Counted from the first letter of the stretch, positions 39,927-48,434 are shown. The stretch: 64,000 nt of DNA from Schaalia odontolytica (GCF_031191545.1 NZ_CP133472.1:1116001-1180000); one strand, 5' to 3'. The notes: generated from the sequence alone by a model not told the origin. Made by a program: numbers and translations.

Positions 39927-40598
39927 GTGGCTAGTTTTTCCGAACGTACAGCGATCCTTGTCGATGGTGGGTTCTACCGCATTCAGGCAAAGAAGCTGTT
40001 TGGTGACAAGACCCCCGAGGAGCGTGCAGATGAGCTGTTTTCTTACTGCATACGCCACCTCAACAAGGGAAGTGCTGAAGAGGCAAGCCTCTACCGGATC
40101 TTCTACTACGACTGCCCGCCATCAACGAAAGTGGTTTTCAATCCCATCGCGAAACGCCAGGTGAACCTTGCCCAGAGTGATCAGCATCGATGGATGACCG
40201 CATTCTTCGAAGCATTGATGAAGAAGCGCAAGGTTGCCTTGCGAAGAGGCGAAGAGCTATCAAGCGCCGGTGAATATACGCTGCGGCCCGGAGTGCTGAA
40301 GGATCTGTGTGCGGGTAGAAGGACTGTTGAGAGCTTGACCGACCGCGACATTCGACTCAACATCACGCAGAAGGGAGTCGATATGCGTATTGGTCTCGAT
40401 ATTGCTTCGTTGGCCGAACGTGATCTCGTCACGCAGATCATCCTCATCTCTGGTGACTCTGACTTCGTACCTGCCGCAAAGTATGCGCGCAGACGTGGCA
40501 TAGATTTCGTACTTGATCCGATGTGGCGCAAGGTATCCACAAGCCTGAATGAGCATGTTGACGGTATCAAGTCGAGCGCAAGGCGCCCCTCGAAATAA
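39927..40598 (+). CDS. NYN-domain (PIN-like nuclease) protein
   Basis: A 223-residue protein with the LabA/DUF88-type NYN fold: the first Asp in AILVDGGFYRI (near residue 14), a middle Asp region (TQKGVDMRIGLDIASL) and the terminal SGDSDFVPAAKYARRRGI. These acidic residues form the predicted metal site of a ribonuclease. The GTG start at 39927 follows GAGGAG. Base composition is lower in GC than the flanks, suggesting an acquired gene, perhaps a defence or RNA-turnover nuclease. It stands alone. Confidence 0.82.
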   Translation: MASFSERTAILVDGGFYRIQAKKLFGDKTPEERADELFSYCIRHLNKGSAEEASLYRIFYYDCPPSTKVVFNPIAKRQVNLAQSDQHRWMTAFFEALMKKRKVALRRGEELSSAGEYTLRPGVLKDLCAGRRTVESLTDRDIRLNITQKGVDMRIGLDIASLAERDLVTQIILISGDSDFVPAAKYARRRGIDFVLDPMWRKVSTSLNEHVDGIKSSARRPSK

Positions 40599-40671
40599 GC
40601 ATACGAACATCCTCCTTCTTGGATTAGATACGTTTCGGGTTGCTGTCTCAAGCGCGGTCGCGACGGTATGC

Positions 40672-40705
40672 AAAAAGTCCGCAGCCCTTGCGGGTCTGCG
40701 GACTT
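40672..40705 (-). terminator. Rho-independent terminator of the small-peptide gene
   Basis: On the minus strand AAGTCCGCAG ... CTGCGGACTT forms a 10-bp stem, extended by CCC/GGG, followed by TTT. It lies 28 bases after the peptide stop codon. Confidence 0.8.
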
Positions 40706-40732
40706 GCCTTACTCCGGACGAGCCGGGAGTGC

Positions 40733-40831
40733 TCAGTGGCGGTCGGCCTTGCGCGAGCGCTTGGCGTCGGCGAGCTCGTTGAGCTGATCGATGTGGGCCT
40801 GGGCAACCATGACGTCGATGGTAGAGAACAT
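40733..40831 (-). CDS. Small peptide of 32 residues
   Basis: ATG at 40831 has a strong AAGGAG site six bases upstream and encodes MFSTIDVMVAQAHIDQLNEL followed by a basic tail ADAKRSRKADRH. The codons are GC-rich like native genes. A -10 (TACAAT, complement of 40850-40855) precedes it and a good terminator follows, so it looks like a complete small transcription unit. The peptide is probably an amphipathic helix with a positive end. I do not recognise the family. Confidence 0.6.
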   Translation of the reverse strand: MFSTIDVMVAQAHIDQLNELADAKRSRKADRH

Positions 40832-40849
40832 GAGTGGACTCCTTGTGGG

Positions 40850-40855
40850 ATTGTA
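40850..40855 (-). promoter_or_regulatory. Candidate -10 box of the small-peptide gene
   Basis: TACAAT on the minus strand, 19 bases upstream of the ATG; a -35 is not convincing. Confidence 0.4.
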
Positions 40856-40952
40856 TTGAGTGTTCATTCCCTGCTTGACGAGGCCGAGGATGACCCGGCG
40901 GGTCTCGTACGTGGAGTGTGCCAACGCGGGTGGCGTCGGCGCGACCCTGCGT

Positions 40953-41001
40953 TTCAAACAAGAAAAGCGCCGGACTAGCTTGGCAGCTTCGTCAGGCGCT
41001 T
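40953..41001 (-). terminator. Terminator-like hairpin upstream of the small peptide
   Basis: On the minus strand AAGCGCC (41001-40995) pairs with GGCGCTT (40971-40965), with an inner AGCT/AGCT pair, followed by TTTCTTGTTT. A possible promoter (TTGATT, 17 bases, TAGGCT) lies just before it at 41039-41011. Either a very short RNA or an attenuator. The rest of 40856-41421 shows nothing I can name. Confidence 0.45.
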
Positions 41002-41421
41002 GATGGTTATAGCCTATCCCTCTCAAAAGTCCCAATCAACCGTTCGGACAGTAAGATGCGTCGCACCAAGAACCAAGTAATTGCAAAGAAAAGTTGCTGC
41101 GGACACACGCTGTGAACGAGTGTGCGCCTACCGTCACAATTAGCTCGCACAGTCAGTGCTCTTCGGGTGAGGACGCGCAAAGGTCAATCAGGATCATGCG
41201 GATTAGTGCGAGGCCCTCAAGCGCGGGTGCGTCGTTCGAGCGGATCCCGGATCTTGGGTGGGGAGCGGGTGTCATCGGAGCGGGTGGGGAGGACGTGCGC
41301 CGGGAGTGGACCTATGAGAGCGGGGAGGCGTGCGGGTCATCCGGGGTAGCGGCATTACCAGGGTGTGAGAGGTAAGTTTCGGGCGCTAGAACTTTGCGCG
41401 ATCGTCAGAATGGGCATAGAA

Positions 41422-41438
41422 TGATAACGATTCTCATT
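41422..41438. promoter_or_regulatory. Zur/Fur-like operator before the anchored-repeat ABC operon
   Basis: TGATAACGATTCTCATT (imperfect palindrome ATGA-n-AA...TT-n-TCAT) lies about 36 bases before the first ATG of the operon. It resembles FUR-family boxes of the Zur type. This suits a zinc or manganese uptake operon repressed when metal is plentiful. Confidence 0.55.
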
Positions 41439-41474
41439 CATATTCACGTGCGACGCACCTAGAGGACACCCTCC

Positions 41475-43478
41475 ATGAACCCCACGAAGCACAGGAACCC
41501 GGGCCGCGCAGCTGCCCGGGCTTTCGCCGCAATGGCCCTTGCAGCCGCCTCCTTCCTTGCCCCTGCAGCCGCTCAGGCCGCCGACGAGGCCACAACCGGC
41601 CCCGATGCCGCAACCGACGCGACGGCCTCAGACACGAGCGCCGCAGACACGGGCGCCACCACCGCCGAAGCCGACGCCTCGACTGAGGAGGGCGCCCCGG
41701 CCTCGTCCGCGGACCTGAGCGCCTGCTACGCCATGCGCACCGCCCCCGCAGGCACCACCGCCACCCTGGACCGCGGCCACGCCGACATCTTCGACCTGAC
41801 CTCCGACGCAGCCGGGACCCTCACCCTGCGTATCAAGGAGGACGCCACCGGGTCCGGCGTCATGCGCGAACCCGAGCAGACCCTCCTCGCCGTCAAGGGC
41901 TCCACGCTCACACAGATCCCCGCATCCGTCAGCCAGGCGACCGGTGCGCCCGCCGCCGCCTACCTCCTCGGCCAGGCCGGCGACAACCAGGCCAGCGTCC
42001 TGTGGCCCGGGTGGGACACCCTGGGCGTGGCCGCCGGCGGTTACGACGCGGCGCGCTTTCACGTGAGCTACACGGGCCCGGCCGACGGCCGCATCTACGC
42101 CTTCACCTCCAGCTTCACCGAGGGCACCAAGGCGGTCACCGCCGACGGTAGCTTCGACCTCGCCCCCGAAGGCGACGACATCGACCAGCCCTACGCAGCC
42201 CACAAGCACGTCAACTGGCTCTTCACGCGCGCCGGCCGCTACACGCTGACCGTCCAGGCCAGCGCATGGACCCCCGGCAACACCGGCGCCGCCAACGCCG
42301 TCGCGCCCGCCCGCACGTACACGATCGACGTCGCCGACGAGGCCTCGTGCATCGCCCAGTACGCGCAGGGCCCCTCCAACGACCAGGCGCAGCCCGCTCC
42401 CGCCCCCGGCGTGAACCCCGGCTCCGTGAACTCCACGAACAATCAGGCCGCACAAGACCAGTCCGGCAACGCGGCCCCCGGCGCGACTGGCGGCCCCGCG
42501 GCCCCCGCGACCAACACGGGCGCGACCGGCACCACGGGCGGCGCGAACCCAGCCCCCGCCTCGGGACCGCGCACCACGAGCGGGACCAACGCCGGTGAGC
42601 GCTGCGTCGCCACCCGCATCACCCGCGAGGCCACCGAAGCCGAGGCCGCCACCCTCGCCTCCAACAGCGCCCCAGCCAACACCGCGCGCACCACGCTGAC
42701 CGTGAGCGTCGGGGACGGTGCCTCCGGCAACGCGACCGACGGCCACTTCGACCTGGGACCCGCCATCGAAAACGGCACCCTCGTCGCCCGCGTCAAGGAC
42801 GACCGCACGCAGCCCGCCCAGTGGGTCGACCCCTCGTCCCTGACCTTCGCCCTCGGTGACGCCGCGCGCATCACCGCGCCCGCCGACCTCGGCTTCGTCG
42901 CCACGCCCGGCTCGAGCGTCTGGCTGATCCCCTCCACCCAGATCGCGGGTGTGCCCTGGCTGGGACTGAACTCCCAGCGCGAAGAAATCGTTAGTGGCAC
43001 CACGGGCCCCGTCCAATTCACCCTCGACGCCGTCGAAGGCCCCGGACGCGTCGCCGTCTTCAATGCGGGCTCTCTCGGCTCCGGCGTCGGCGAGCACGTC
43101 TTCGACGGCCCCGGCAGCGCCTACACGCTCGGCGCCAATACGCACGCCCACCAGAACTGGGTGTTCACCGCCCCCGGCACCTACACCCTCACCATCACCA
43201 TGCGCGTCACCCCCAACGGCGAGGCGCTCGCGGGCAGCGGCTTCGGTGGCGGCGGCGACCTCACCGCGACGGGCGCGACCGGCCCCAACGGGCGACCCAT
43301 GGTCTCCCAGGTCGTCGGCCGCACCGCCTCGGGCAAGGACTGCGACCTCTCCCTGGCCACCACCGGCGCCGACACCATCCCCCTGACTGTCGTCTCCCTG
43401 ACGTGGGCGCTCACGGGCGCGGCCTGCGTGTGGGTGGGCGCGATCGGACGCCGCCGCAACCTGCGCAAAGCGCTGTGA
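41475..43478 (+). CDS. Sortase-anchored surface protein with two wall-repeat domains
   Basis: A 667-residue exported protein. It has a signal peptide (RAFAAMALAAASFLAPAAAQA), then two actinobacterial surface-anchored repeat domains (about residues 80-290 and 400-600), each ending with an HxH...NW.FT..G.YTL motif (HKHVNWLFTRAGRYTL; HAHQNWVFTAPGTYTL). A Gly/Pro/Asn linker separates them. The C-terminus has a sortase signal LATTG (about 627-631), a hydrophobic span and RRR. The repeat family is known from operons with a metal-type ABC transporter, and the His clusters suggest metal capture at the wall. First gene of the operon. Confidence 0.87.
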   Translation: MNPTKHRNPGRAAARAFAAMALAAASFLAPAAAQAADEATTGPDAATDATASDTSAADTGATTAEADASTEEGAPASSADLSACYAMRTAPAGTTATLDRGHADIFDLTSDAAGTLTLRIKEDATGSGVMREPEQTLLAVKGSTLTQIPASVSQATGAPAAAYLLGQAGDNQASVLWPGWDTLGVAAGGYDAARFHVSYTGPADGRIYAFTSSFTEGTKAVTADGSFDLAPEGDDIDQPYAAHKHVNWLFTRAGRYTLTVQASAWTPGNTGAANAVAPARTYTIDVADEASCIAQYAQGPSNDQAQPAPAPGVNPGSVNSTNNQAAQDQSGNAAPGATGGPAAPATNTGATGTTGGANPAPASGPRTTSGTNAGERCVATRITREATEAEAATLASNSAPANTARTTLTVSVGDGASGNATDGHFDLGPAIENGTLVARVKDDRTQPAQWVDPSSLTFALGDAARITAPADLGFVATPGSSVWLIPSTQIAGVPWLGLNSQREEIVSGTTGPVQFTLDAVEGPGRVAVFNAGSLGSGVGEHVFDGPGSAYTLGANTHAHQNWVFTAPGTYTLTITMRVTPNGEALAGSGFGGGGDLTATGATGPNGRPMVSQVVGRTASGKDCDLSLATTGADTIPLTVVSLTWALTGAACVWVGAIGRRRNLRKAL

Positions 43479-45163
43479 CCCCTCATTTACGAGGCCGACT
43501 CTCCTTCATCCCCCGCCTCCCCTTCCGTGGGTGGCGGGGGAGTGGGCGTATGCTCGCTGCCTCGACGTTAGCGCTCACGGCGACCCTGGCCGGGTGCGCG
43601 CCCGCGCCCGACCCCGCTACCGACGGCGAACTGCGCGTCGTCGCCACGACCGGCATCCTCGCCGATCTCGTGCGTAACGTCGCCGGAGACCGCGTCCACG
43701 TCACGCAGATGGTGCCCGACGGGGCCGACCCGCACTCGTGGGAGCCCTCCCTGCGCACAGTGCGCGACGTGGCCTACGCGGACCTCGCCTTCTCCAACTA
43801 CCTCATGCTCGAGGAACACGCCCTCATCCGGGCCCTCGACTCCAACCTGCCCGCAGGCTCACGCTCCGTGTCCGTCGCCGAGGAGGCCGCCAAAAACGGC
43901 GCGACCATCCTCCCCCTCGTCGAAGACCGTGCGCTCGATACCCCGTGGCTCGGCATGCGCGTGTGGGGCGACGGCACCGACATGGGGGCCACCCGCGCCT
44001 CGCAGATTGACCTGACGACCACCGGCGTCGACGGGCCTGGGCAGGCCGCCGCGTACCTCACCACGTCCTTCGGGCAGCCTGAGATCGCCTTCGCGTCCTC
44101 CGACGGCTTCAACGCCGCCACCGGATACGACACCGACACCGCGCAGCTGCCCGCCGACGCCCACCAGCACATGAGCTGGGCGTTCACCCAACCCGGCATC
44201 TACCGCGTCCACTTCCGCGCCCACCTGCGCACCACCCCCGGTGCCACCCCCGCACCCGTCGGGGAAGGCACCGCCGTCTTCGCCGTCGGCACCCCGCCCG
44301 AGGACATCGCCGCCGCCGAAGGCCGACGCATCCTGCGCGCCGGCCACGCCGACATCACCGTCAACCTCACCACCAAGCGCGTCGAACTCGCCTCCGACGC
44401 GGGCGCGCTTTCCGGGGACGAGGCCTCGGCCCCCTGCGTGGGCGCCGGAACCACGGGCGCGGCCGTCGCCTCCACCATGGAGTGCACCGACCTCGACCAG
44501 GTCGTCATCGAAGTGCCCACCCGCGCGCTCACGACGATCCCCGGTGAGTCCTCGTTCCGTTTCATCGGCGAGGCGGGGGACAGCGTGTATATGCTGCCCC
44601 AGGCCGTCCTCGGCAAGCACGTCCACGGTGACATCGACCCCCACCTGTGGCACGACGTCCACAACGCCCAGGCGTACGTGCGCGTCATCCGCGACTCGTT
44701 GATCTCCGTCGACCCCGACGGCGAGGCCACCTACCGGGCCAACGCAGCCGCCTACCTGACGCGCCTCGACGAGCTCGACGCCACCGTGGCCTCGACCATC
44801 GCGTCTATCCCCGAAGAGCGACGCAAACTCGTCACCACCAACGACGCCTACGCCTACCTGGCGAACGCCTACGGGCTCACCGTCGCCGGATTCGTCGCGC
44901 CCAACCCCAGCGTCGAACCCTCCATCGCCGACCGGATCAAACTCCAGGCCACCCTGGCCGACTCCTCGATCCCCGCGGTGTTCCTCGAACCCAACCTGGC
45001 GCGCACCCGCTCCACCCTACGCACCGCCGCCACCGACGCGGGCGTGGAGATCTGCCCCCTGTACGGTGACACCCTTGACGACCAAGCACCCACCTACATC
45101 GACATGATGCAACACAACGCCCGCTCACTGGCACGCTGCCTGGGCGGCAAGGAGATGCCATGA
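43475..45163 (+). CDS. Anchored-repeat ABC transporter, substrate-binding lipoprotein
   Basis: A cluster A-I (ZnuA/TroA-like) metal-binding lipoprotein split by an inserted wall-repeat domain. The GTG at 43475 overlaps the previous stop; the lipobox is TLAGC with Cys at residue 41. The first half has GADPHSWEPS with the metal-ligand His near 87. The insert runs from about 150 to 290 and shows AHQHMSWAFTQPGIYRVHF. The second half resumes with DIDPHLWHD (His near 390), NDAYAYLA and VFLEPNL. The ligands fit zinc or manganese. 562 residues, about twice a plain ZnuA. Translation is coupled on both sides. Confidence 0.88.
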   Translation: MTPHLRGRLSFIPRLPFRGWRGSGRMLAASTLALTATLAGCAPAPDPATDGELRVVATTGILADLVRNVAGDRVHVTQMVPDGADPHSWEPSLRTVRDVAYADLAFSNYLMLEEHALIRALDSNLPAGSRSVSVAEEAAKNGATILPLVEDRALDTPWLGMRVWGDGTDMGATRASQIDLTTTGVDGPGQAAAYLTTSFGQPEIAFASSDGFNAATGYDTDTAQLPADAHQHMSWAFTQPGIYRVHFRAHLRTTPGATPAPVGEGTAVFAVGTPPEDIAAAEGRRILRAGHADITVNLTTKRVELASDAGALSGDEASAPCVGAGTTGAAVASTMECTDLDQVVIEVPTRALTTIPGESSFRFIGEAGDSVYMLPQAVLGKHVHGDIDPHLWHDVHNAQAYVRVIRDSLISVDPDGEATYRANAAAYLTRLDELDATVASTIASIPEERRKLVTTNDAYAYLANAYGLTVAGFVAPNPSVEPSIADRIKLQATLADSSIPAVFLEPNLARTRSTLRTAATDAGVEICPLYGDTLDDQAPTYIDMMQHNARSLARCLGGKEMP

Positions 45164-45204
45164 CACACCACGTTTCTCACTCTGCTGCCGGCCGCCGCGG
45201 GGCC

Positions 45205-45339
45205 TGCCAGCCCGCTTCGTTGTGGTCCCGGGGGCGGCGGCCCGCCCGCGAGATCGCCACACGCGAGCTTCGCTCGGAGTGGTCGATCTCGAAGCCCGGC
45301 CAGGCCCTGCCGCCGCCCCCGGGACCGAGCGGGCTGGCA
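45205..45339. repeat. Structured intergenic repeat, copy B
   Basis: Outer arms TGCCAGCCCGC ... GCGGGCTGGCA, inner arms GGTCCCGGGGGCGGCGG ... CCGCCGCCCCCGGGACC, then the shared core with CGAGCTTCGCTCGG in the centre. The variable spacers pair with each other (GAGATCGCCAC with GTGGTCGATCTC), unlike those of copies A and C but preserving the stem. Confidence 0.75.
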
Positions 45340-45355
45340 TCACCTGTTGAGGCAC

Positions 45356-45430
45356 GCCCGCGAGACTTGGCGACCGAGCTGCGCTCGGCGCCGCGTCTCG
45401 AAGCCCGGCCAGGCCCCGCCGCCGCCCCTG
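45356..45430. repeat. Structured intergenic repeat, copy C (outer left arm missing)
   Basis: Core from GCCCGCGAGAC through CCGAGCTGCGCTCGG and GTCTCGAAGCCCGGCCAGGCC to CCGCCGCCC. The inner stem GAGAC/GTCTC is again self-complementary. It lies 16 bases after copy B in tandem. Confidence 0.65.
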
Positions 45431-45489
45431 GGGGGAATTGCAGCATTAGAAGCATCCGTGCGGCGTGTCGTCGGCGTGTCGCGGCTCTA

Positions 45490-46626
45490 ATGACGCCATT
45501 CCCCCGTCTGGGCATGTCGGTGTTCGCTCTCATCGTGTCGGCGTTCCTCGTCGTCGCGGGCGCGCCCTCTTCTGTCGCCGACCCGAGTCCCGACCCCGAC
45601 CTCGCGCAGAGTGTTGCGGCTCATGAAGAGTGGTCGAATGAGGCCTCGGAGATTAGCGTCGGGCACGTCGACCTCGGCCCCCGACTGATCGACGGGCAGT
45701 GGCGCGCCGGCCTGCGCCACGATGCCGAGAGTGGCGCCGTGTGGCGCGACCCCAACCAGACCGTCCTGCGGGTTGCCGACGCGGCCGTCATGACCGCGCC
45801 CGACTCCGCCGACTACCCCTTCCTGGCCGACGTCGCGGGCGAGCCCGTGTACGTCGTCCCCCAGACGCAAAACCCCAGCGTCGTGTGGCTCGGCTGGAAC
45901 ACGCAGGATCCCGCCGTCACGGCCACCATCGACCGTGGCCTCACCATGCGCGTCGGCCCCGTGAGCGGCCCCGGCCGCGCGTGGCTGTTCCTGCAGTCCG
46001 GCACCTTCGGCAAGCCCCTCCTGCTCGCCGACTCCGCCGCGGCGCCCGGCGACGTGTGGATCGACTCGGGCACGCACGTGCACGCCAACTGGGCGTTCTC
46101 CGCCCCCGGCACCTACACGGCGACCGTCACCTTCCTCGGCACGACCACCGCAGGCGAGGCCGTCAGCGCCTCCACGACCCTGCGCTTCGCCGTGGGTGAT
46201 GCCGCGTCGGCATCCGAGGCCCTTGCCAAGGCCGCGCCCGCCGGTGCCTCCGGACCGGCATCCGAGGGCCCGGCGTCCCAGGACTCGGCACCCGGGGCCG
46301 CTCCCCAGGCGACCGGTAACGCCGGTGCTCCTGCCTCTTCGTCCTCCGCCTCCTCCGGCGGGCTGCCTGACTGGGCCTTCCTCGCGATCATCACCGTGGC
46401 CGCGCTGTCCCTCCTCGTGATCGGTGCCCTCGTCGTGGCGCGCTCGCGCCGCAGCCGCGCCGAACAGGCCGCCGCCATCGCCGAGGCCGACTCCATCCTC
46501 GCGCCCCTACCCGACTCCCGCGGTGAGGGAAGCGTGGAAGCGGCCCCGGCCTCGTCCGACTCGGCGCCCACCCAGGGTAAGGCCTCGGGCGAGCGCGGCC
46601 TCGTCGATGGGGGAGGGGAGCAGTGA
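45490..46626 (+). CDS. Anchored-repeat ABC operon wall-repeat protein, membrane anchored
   Basis: An exported protein with a hydrophobic signal segment (MSVFALIVSAFLVVAGAPSSVA), one wall-repeat domain containing WLGWNTQDP and HVHANWAFSAPGTYTATV, an Ala/Ser/Pro linker and a C-terminal membrane helix (WAFLAIITVAALSLLVIGALVV) with a short RSRRSR tail. It lacks a sortase motif. I start it at ATG 45490 so that it begins with the signal peptide (378 residues). The same frame is open back to ATG 45160, which has an excellent AAGGAG site and overlaps the previous gene, but that 110-codon stretch is made of the two structured repeats. It overlaps the ATPase gene by GTGA. Confidence 0.78.
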   Translation: MTPFPRLGMSVFALIVSAFLVVAGAPSSVADPSPDPDLAQSVAAHEEWSNEASEISVGHVDLGPRLIDGQWRAGLRHDAESGAVWRDPNQTVLRVADAAVMTAPDSADYPFLADVAGEPVYVVPQTQNPSVVWLGWNTQDPAVTATIDRGLTMRVGPVSGPGRAWLFLQSGTFGKPLLLADSAAAPGDVWIDSGTHVHANWAFSAPGTYTATVTFLGTTTAGEAVSASTTLRFAVGDAASASEALAKAAPAGASGPASEGPASQDSAPGAAPQATGNAGAPASSSSASSGGLPDWAFLAIITVAALSLLVIGALVVARSRRSRAEQAAAIAEADSILAPLPDSRGEGSVEAAPASSDSAPTQGKASGERGLVDGGGEQ

Positions 46627-47342
46627 GCCAGCTGCGCGTCTCCGGGCTCGGCGCGTCCCTGGGTGGGCGCAGTGTCCTCGAGGGCGTCGACCTGGAGGTC
46701 GAGGCCGGGGAGCTCGTCGGCCTCATCGGACCCAACGGCGCGGGCAAGACCACGCTGATTCGCTCGATCCTGGGGCTCATCCCCTCCAGCGGCAGCGTCG
46801 AGACCGACGGCGCGATTGGGTACGTGCCGCAGCGGCACGAGTTCGCGTGGGACTTCCCGATCAGCGTGCGCGACGCTGTCCTGCAGGCCGTCACCGTGCG
46901 GCGCGGGTTGCTGGGGCGCGCGCGGACCCCGCACTTCCGGGCGGTCGAGGAGGCCCTGTCGCTCGTGGGTATGCGCGACCTGGCGAAGCGTCCCATCGGC
47001 GAGCTGTCCGGCGGGCAGCGCCAGCGCGTCCTCGTCGCGCGGGCCCTCGCGATCCGTCCCGCCGTGCTGCTCCTCGACGAGCCCTTCACGGGCCTGGACA
47101 TGCCGACCCAGGAGATGCTCATGGACCTGTTCCGCTCCCTCGCGGACGGGGGGCGTGCCCTCCTCATGACCACGCACGACCTCATCGGCGCGCGGGCCGG
47201 CTGCGACCGCCTCTACCTGCTGCGCCGGACGATCGTCGCCTCGGGAACGCCCGCTGATCTGGCCGACGCCGACCCGTGGATCCGCGCCTTCGACGTGCGA
47301 CCCGACAACCCGATCCTCGACGCCCTAGGAGTGCGCGCATGA
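46623..47342 (+). CDS. Anchored-repeat ABC transporter, ATP-binding protein
   Basis: A 239-residue ABC ATPase of the metal (Mn/Zn) branch. Walker A GPNGAGKTT is near residue 41, the Q-loop is YVPQRHEF, the signature is LSGGQRQR, Walker B is VLLLDEPF, and the switch His is in MTTHDL. It powers the permease encoded next, with which it overlaps by ATGA. Confidence 0.93.
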   Translation: MSQLRVSGLGASLGGRSVLEGVDLEVEAGELVGLIGPNGAGKTTLIRSILGLIPSSGSVETDGAIGYVPQRHEFAWDFPISVRDAVLQAVTVRRGLLGRARTPHFRAVEEALSLVGMRDLAKRPIGELSGGQRQRVLVARALAIRPAVLLLDEPFTGLDMPTQEMLMDLFRSLADGGRALLMTTHDLIGARAGCDRLYLLRRTIVASGTPADLADADPWIRAFDVRPDNPILDALGVRA

Positions 47343-48274
47343 GCACCGTCATTCACGCGGTGAGCTCCGGCCTCGTCCCCATTCGCGCGGGCCTTGCGCC
47401 CGCCGCGGACTTCCTGAGCCCCTACGACTTCTTCCGCGACCTGACGAATCCCGCGCTGGCCTTCCTGCCGCGCGCGCTGCTGATCGCCGTCGTCGCCGCC
47501 CTGGTGTGCGGCAGCGTCGGCGTACACGTCGTCCTGCGTGGCATGGCGTTCATCGGCGACGCGGTCGCGCACTCCGTTTTCCCGGGCCTCGCGATCGCCT
47601 TCGTGTGCGGCGGGTCCCTGGTGCTCGGCGGCGCGCTCGCGGGCGTCGTGACCGCCGTGCTTGTGGCCCTGTTGGCGCAGAACCGGCGGCTCAAGGAGGA
47701 CTCCGTCATCGGCGTGCTCTTCGTGGGCGCCTTTGCCCTTGGCGTCGCGATCATCGCGCGCGCCCCCGGGTACGCGGGCAGCCTGCAGGACTTCCTCTTC
47801 GGGTCGATCACGGGCATTCCCGCGTCGGATGTGCCCGTGGTGCTGGGTGGTGCCCTGTTCGTGCTGGTCATGCTCTTCCTGGCGCACCGGCCGATCGTCG
47901 CCGTGACGCTGGACCGCGAGAGCGCGCGGGCCGCGGGCGTGCGTGTGCTTGCTGCTGATCTGTCCCTGTACGTCGCCGTGGCCCTGGCGGTCGTCATCTC
48001 GGTGCAGACGATCGGCAATGTGCTCGTGCTGGCGCTGCTCGTCACCCCCGCGGCCACGGCGCGGCTCCTGTGCGACCGCCTGGGGACCATGATGATCCTG
48101 TCGCCCGCTCTGGGGGCGGCGGGTGGTCTGGTGGGCCTGTACCTGTCGTGGTCCTTGGACGTGCCCACGGGCGCCACGATCGTCCTCGTGCTCACCGCGT
48201 GCTTCGTGCTCGCCTGGGTCTTCGCGCCGAGGCACGGCATCCTCGCGCGGACAATGCGCGAGAGGCGGGGGTGA
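47339..48274 (+). CDS. Anchored-repeat ABC transporter, permease
   Basis: An ABC-3 type permease of 311 residues with about eight hydrophobic helices and the conserved MAFIGDAVAHSVFPGLAIA segment and GVLFVGAFALGVAI of ZnuB/MntB-like proteins. The coupling region DRESARAAGVRV precedes the last helices. It forms the membrane channel for the metal ion delivered by the lipoprotein. Last gene of the operon; no clear terminator follows. Confidence 0.93.
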   Translation: MSTVIHAVSSGLVPIRAGLAPAADFLSPYDFFRDLTNPALAFLPRALLIAVVAALVCGSVGVHVVLRGMAFIGDAVAHSVFPGLAIAFVCGGSLVLGGALAGVVTAVLVALLAQNRRLKEDSVIGVLFVGAFALGVAIIARAPGYAGSLQDFLFGSITGIPASDVPVVLGGALFVLVMLFLAHRPIVAVTLDRESARAAGVRVLAADLSLYVAVALAVVISVQTIGNVLVLALLVTPAATARLLCDRLGTMMILSPALGAAGGLVGLYLSWSLDVPTGATIVLVLTACFVLAWVFAPRHGILARTMRERRG

Positions 48275-48434
48275 GTCTGGCGGTCCCGTGAGTGCGCCTC
48301 TCCGAAGAGCCATCCCCGGCCTCGTTACCCCTTGAACACGCTTGTGAATATGAACAAGTGGTCATATGCTTGGCTGCATACCAGTTTTGTTCCGTAGCCC
48401 ACGGTATATGGGCTGATTGATCGGGAGGTGGCGC

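Noticed and set aside
41628-43151. A 507-codon minus-strand frame
   Set aside because: Gly/Val/Arg-rich antisense shadow of the sortase-anchored protein.
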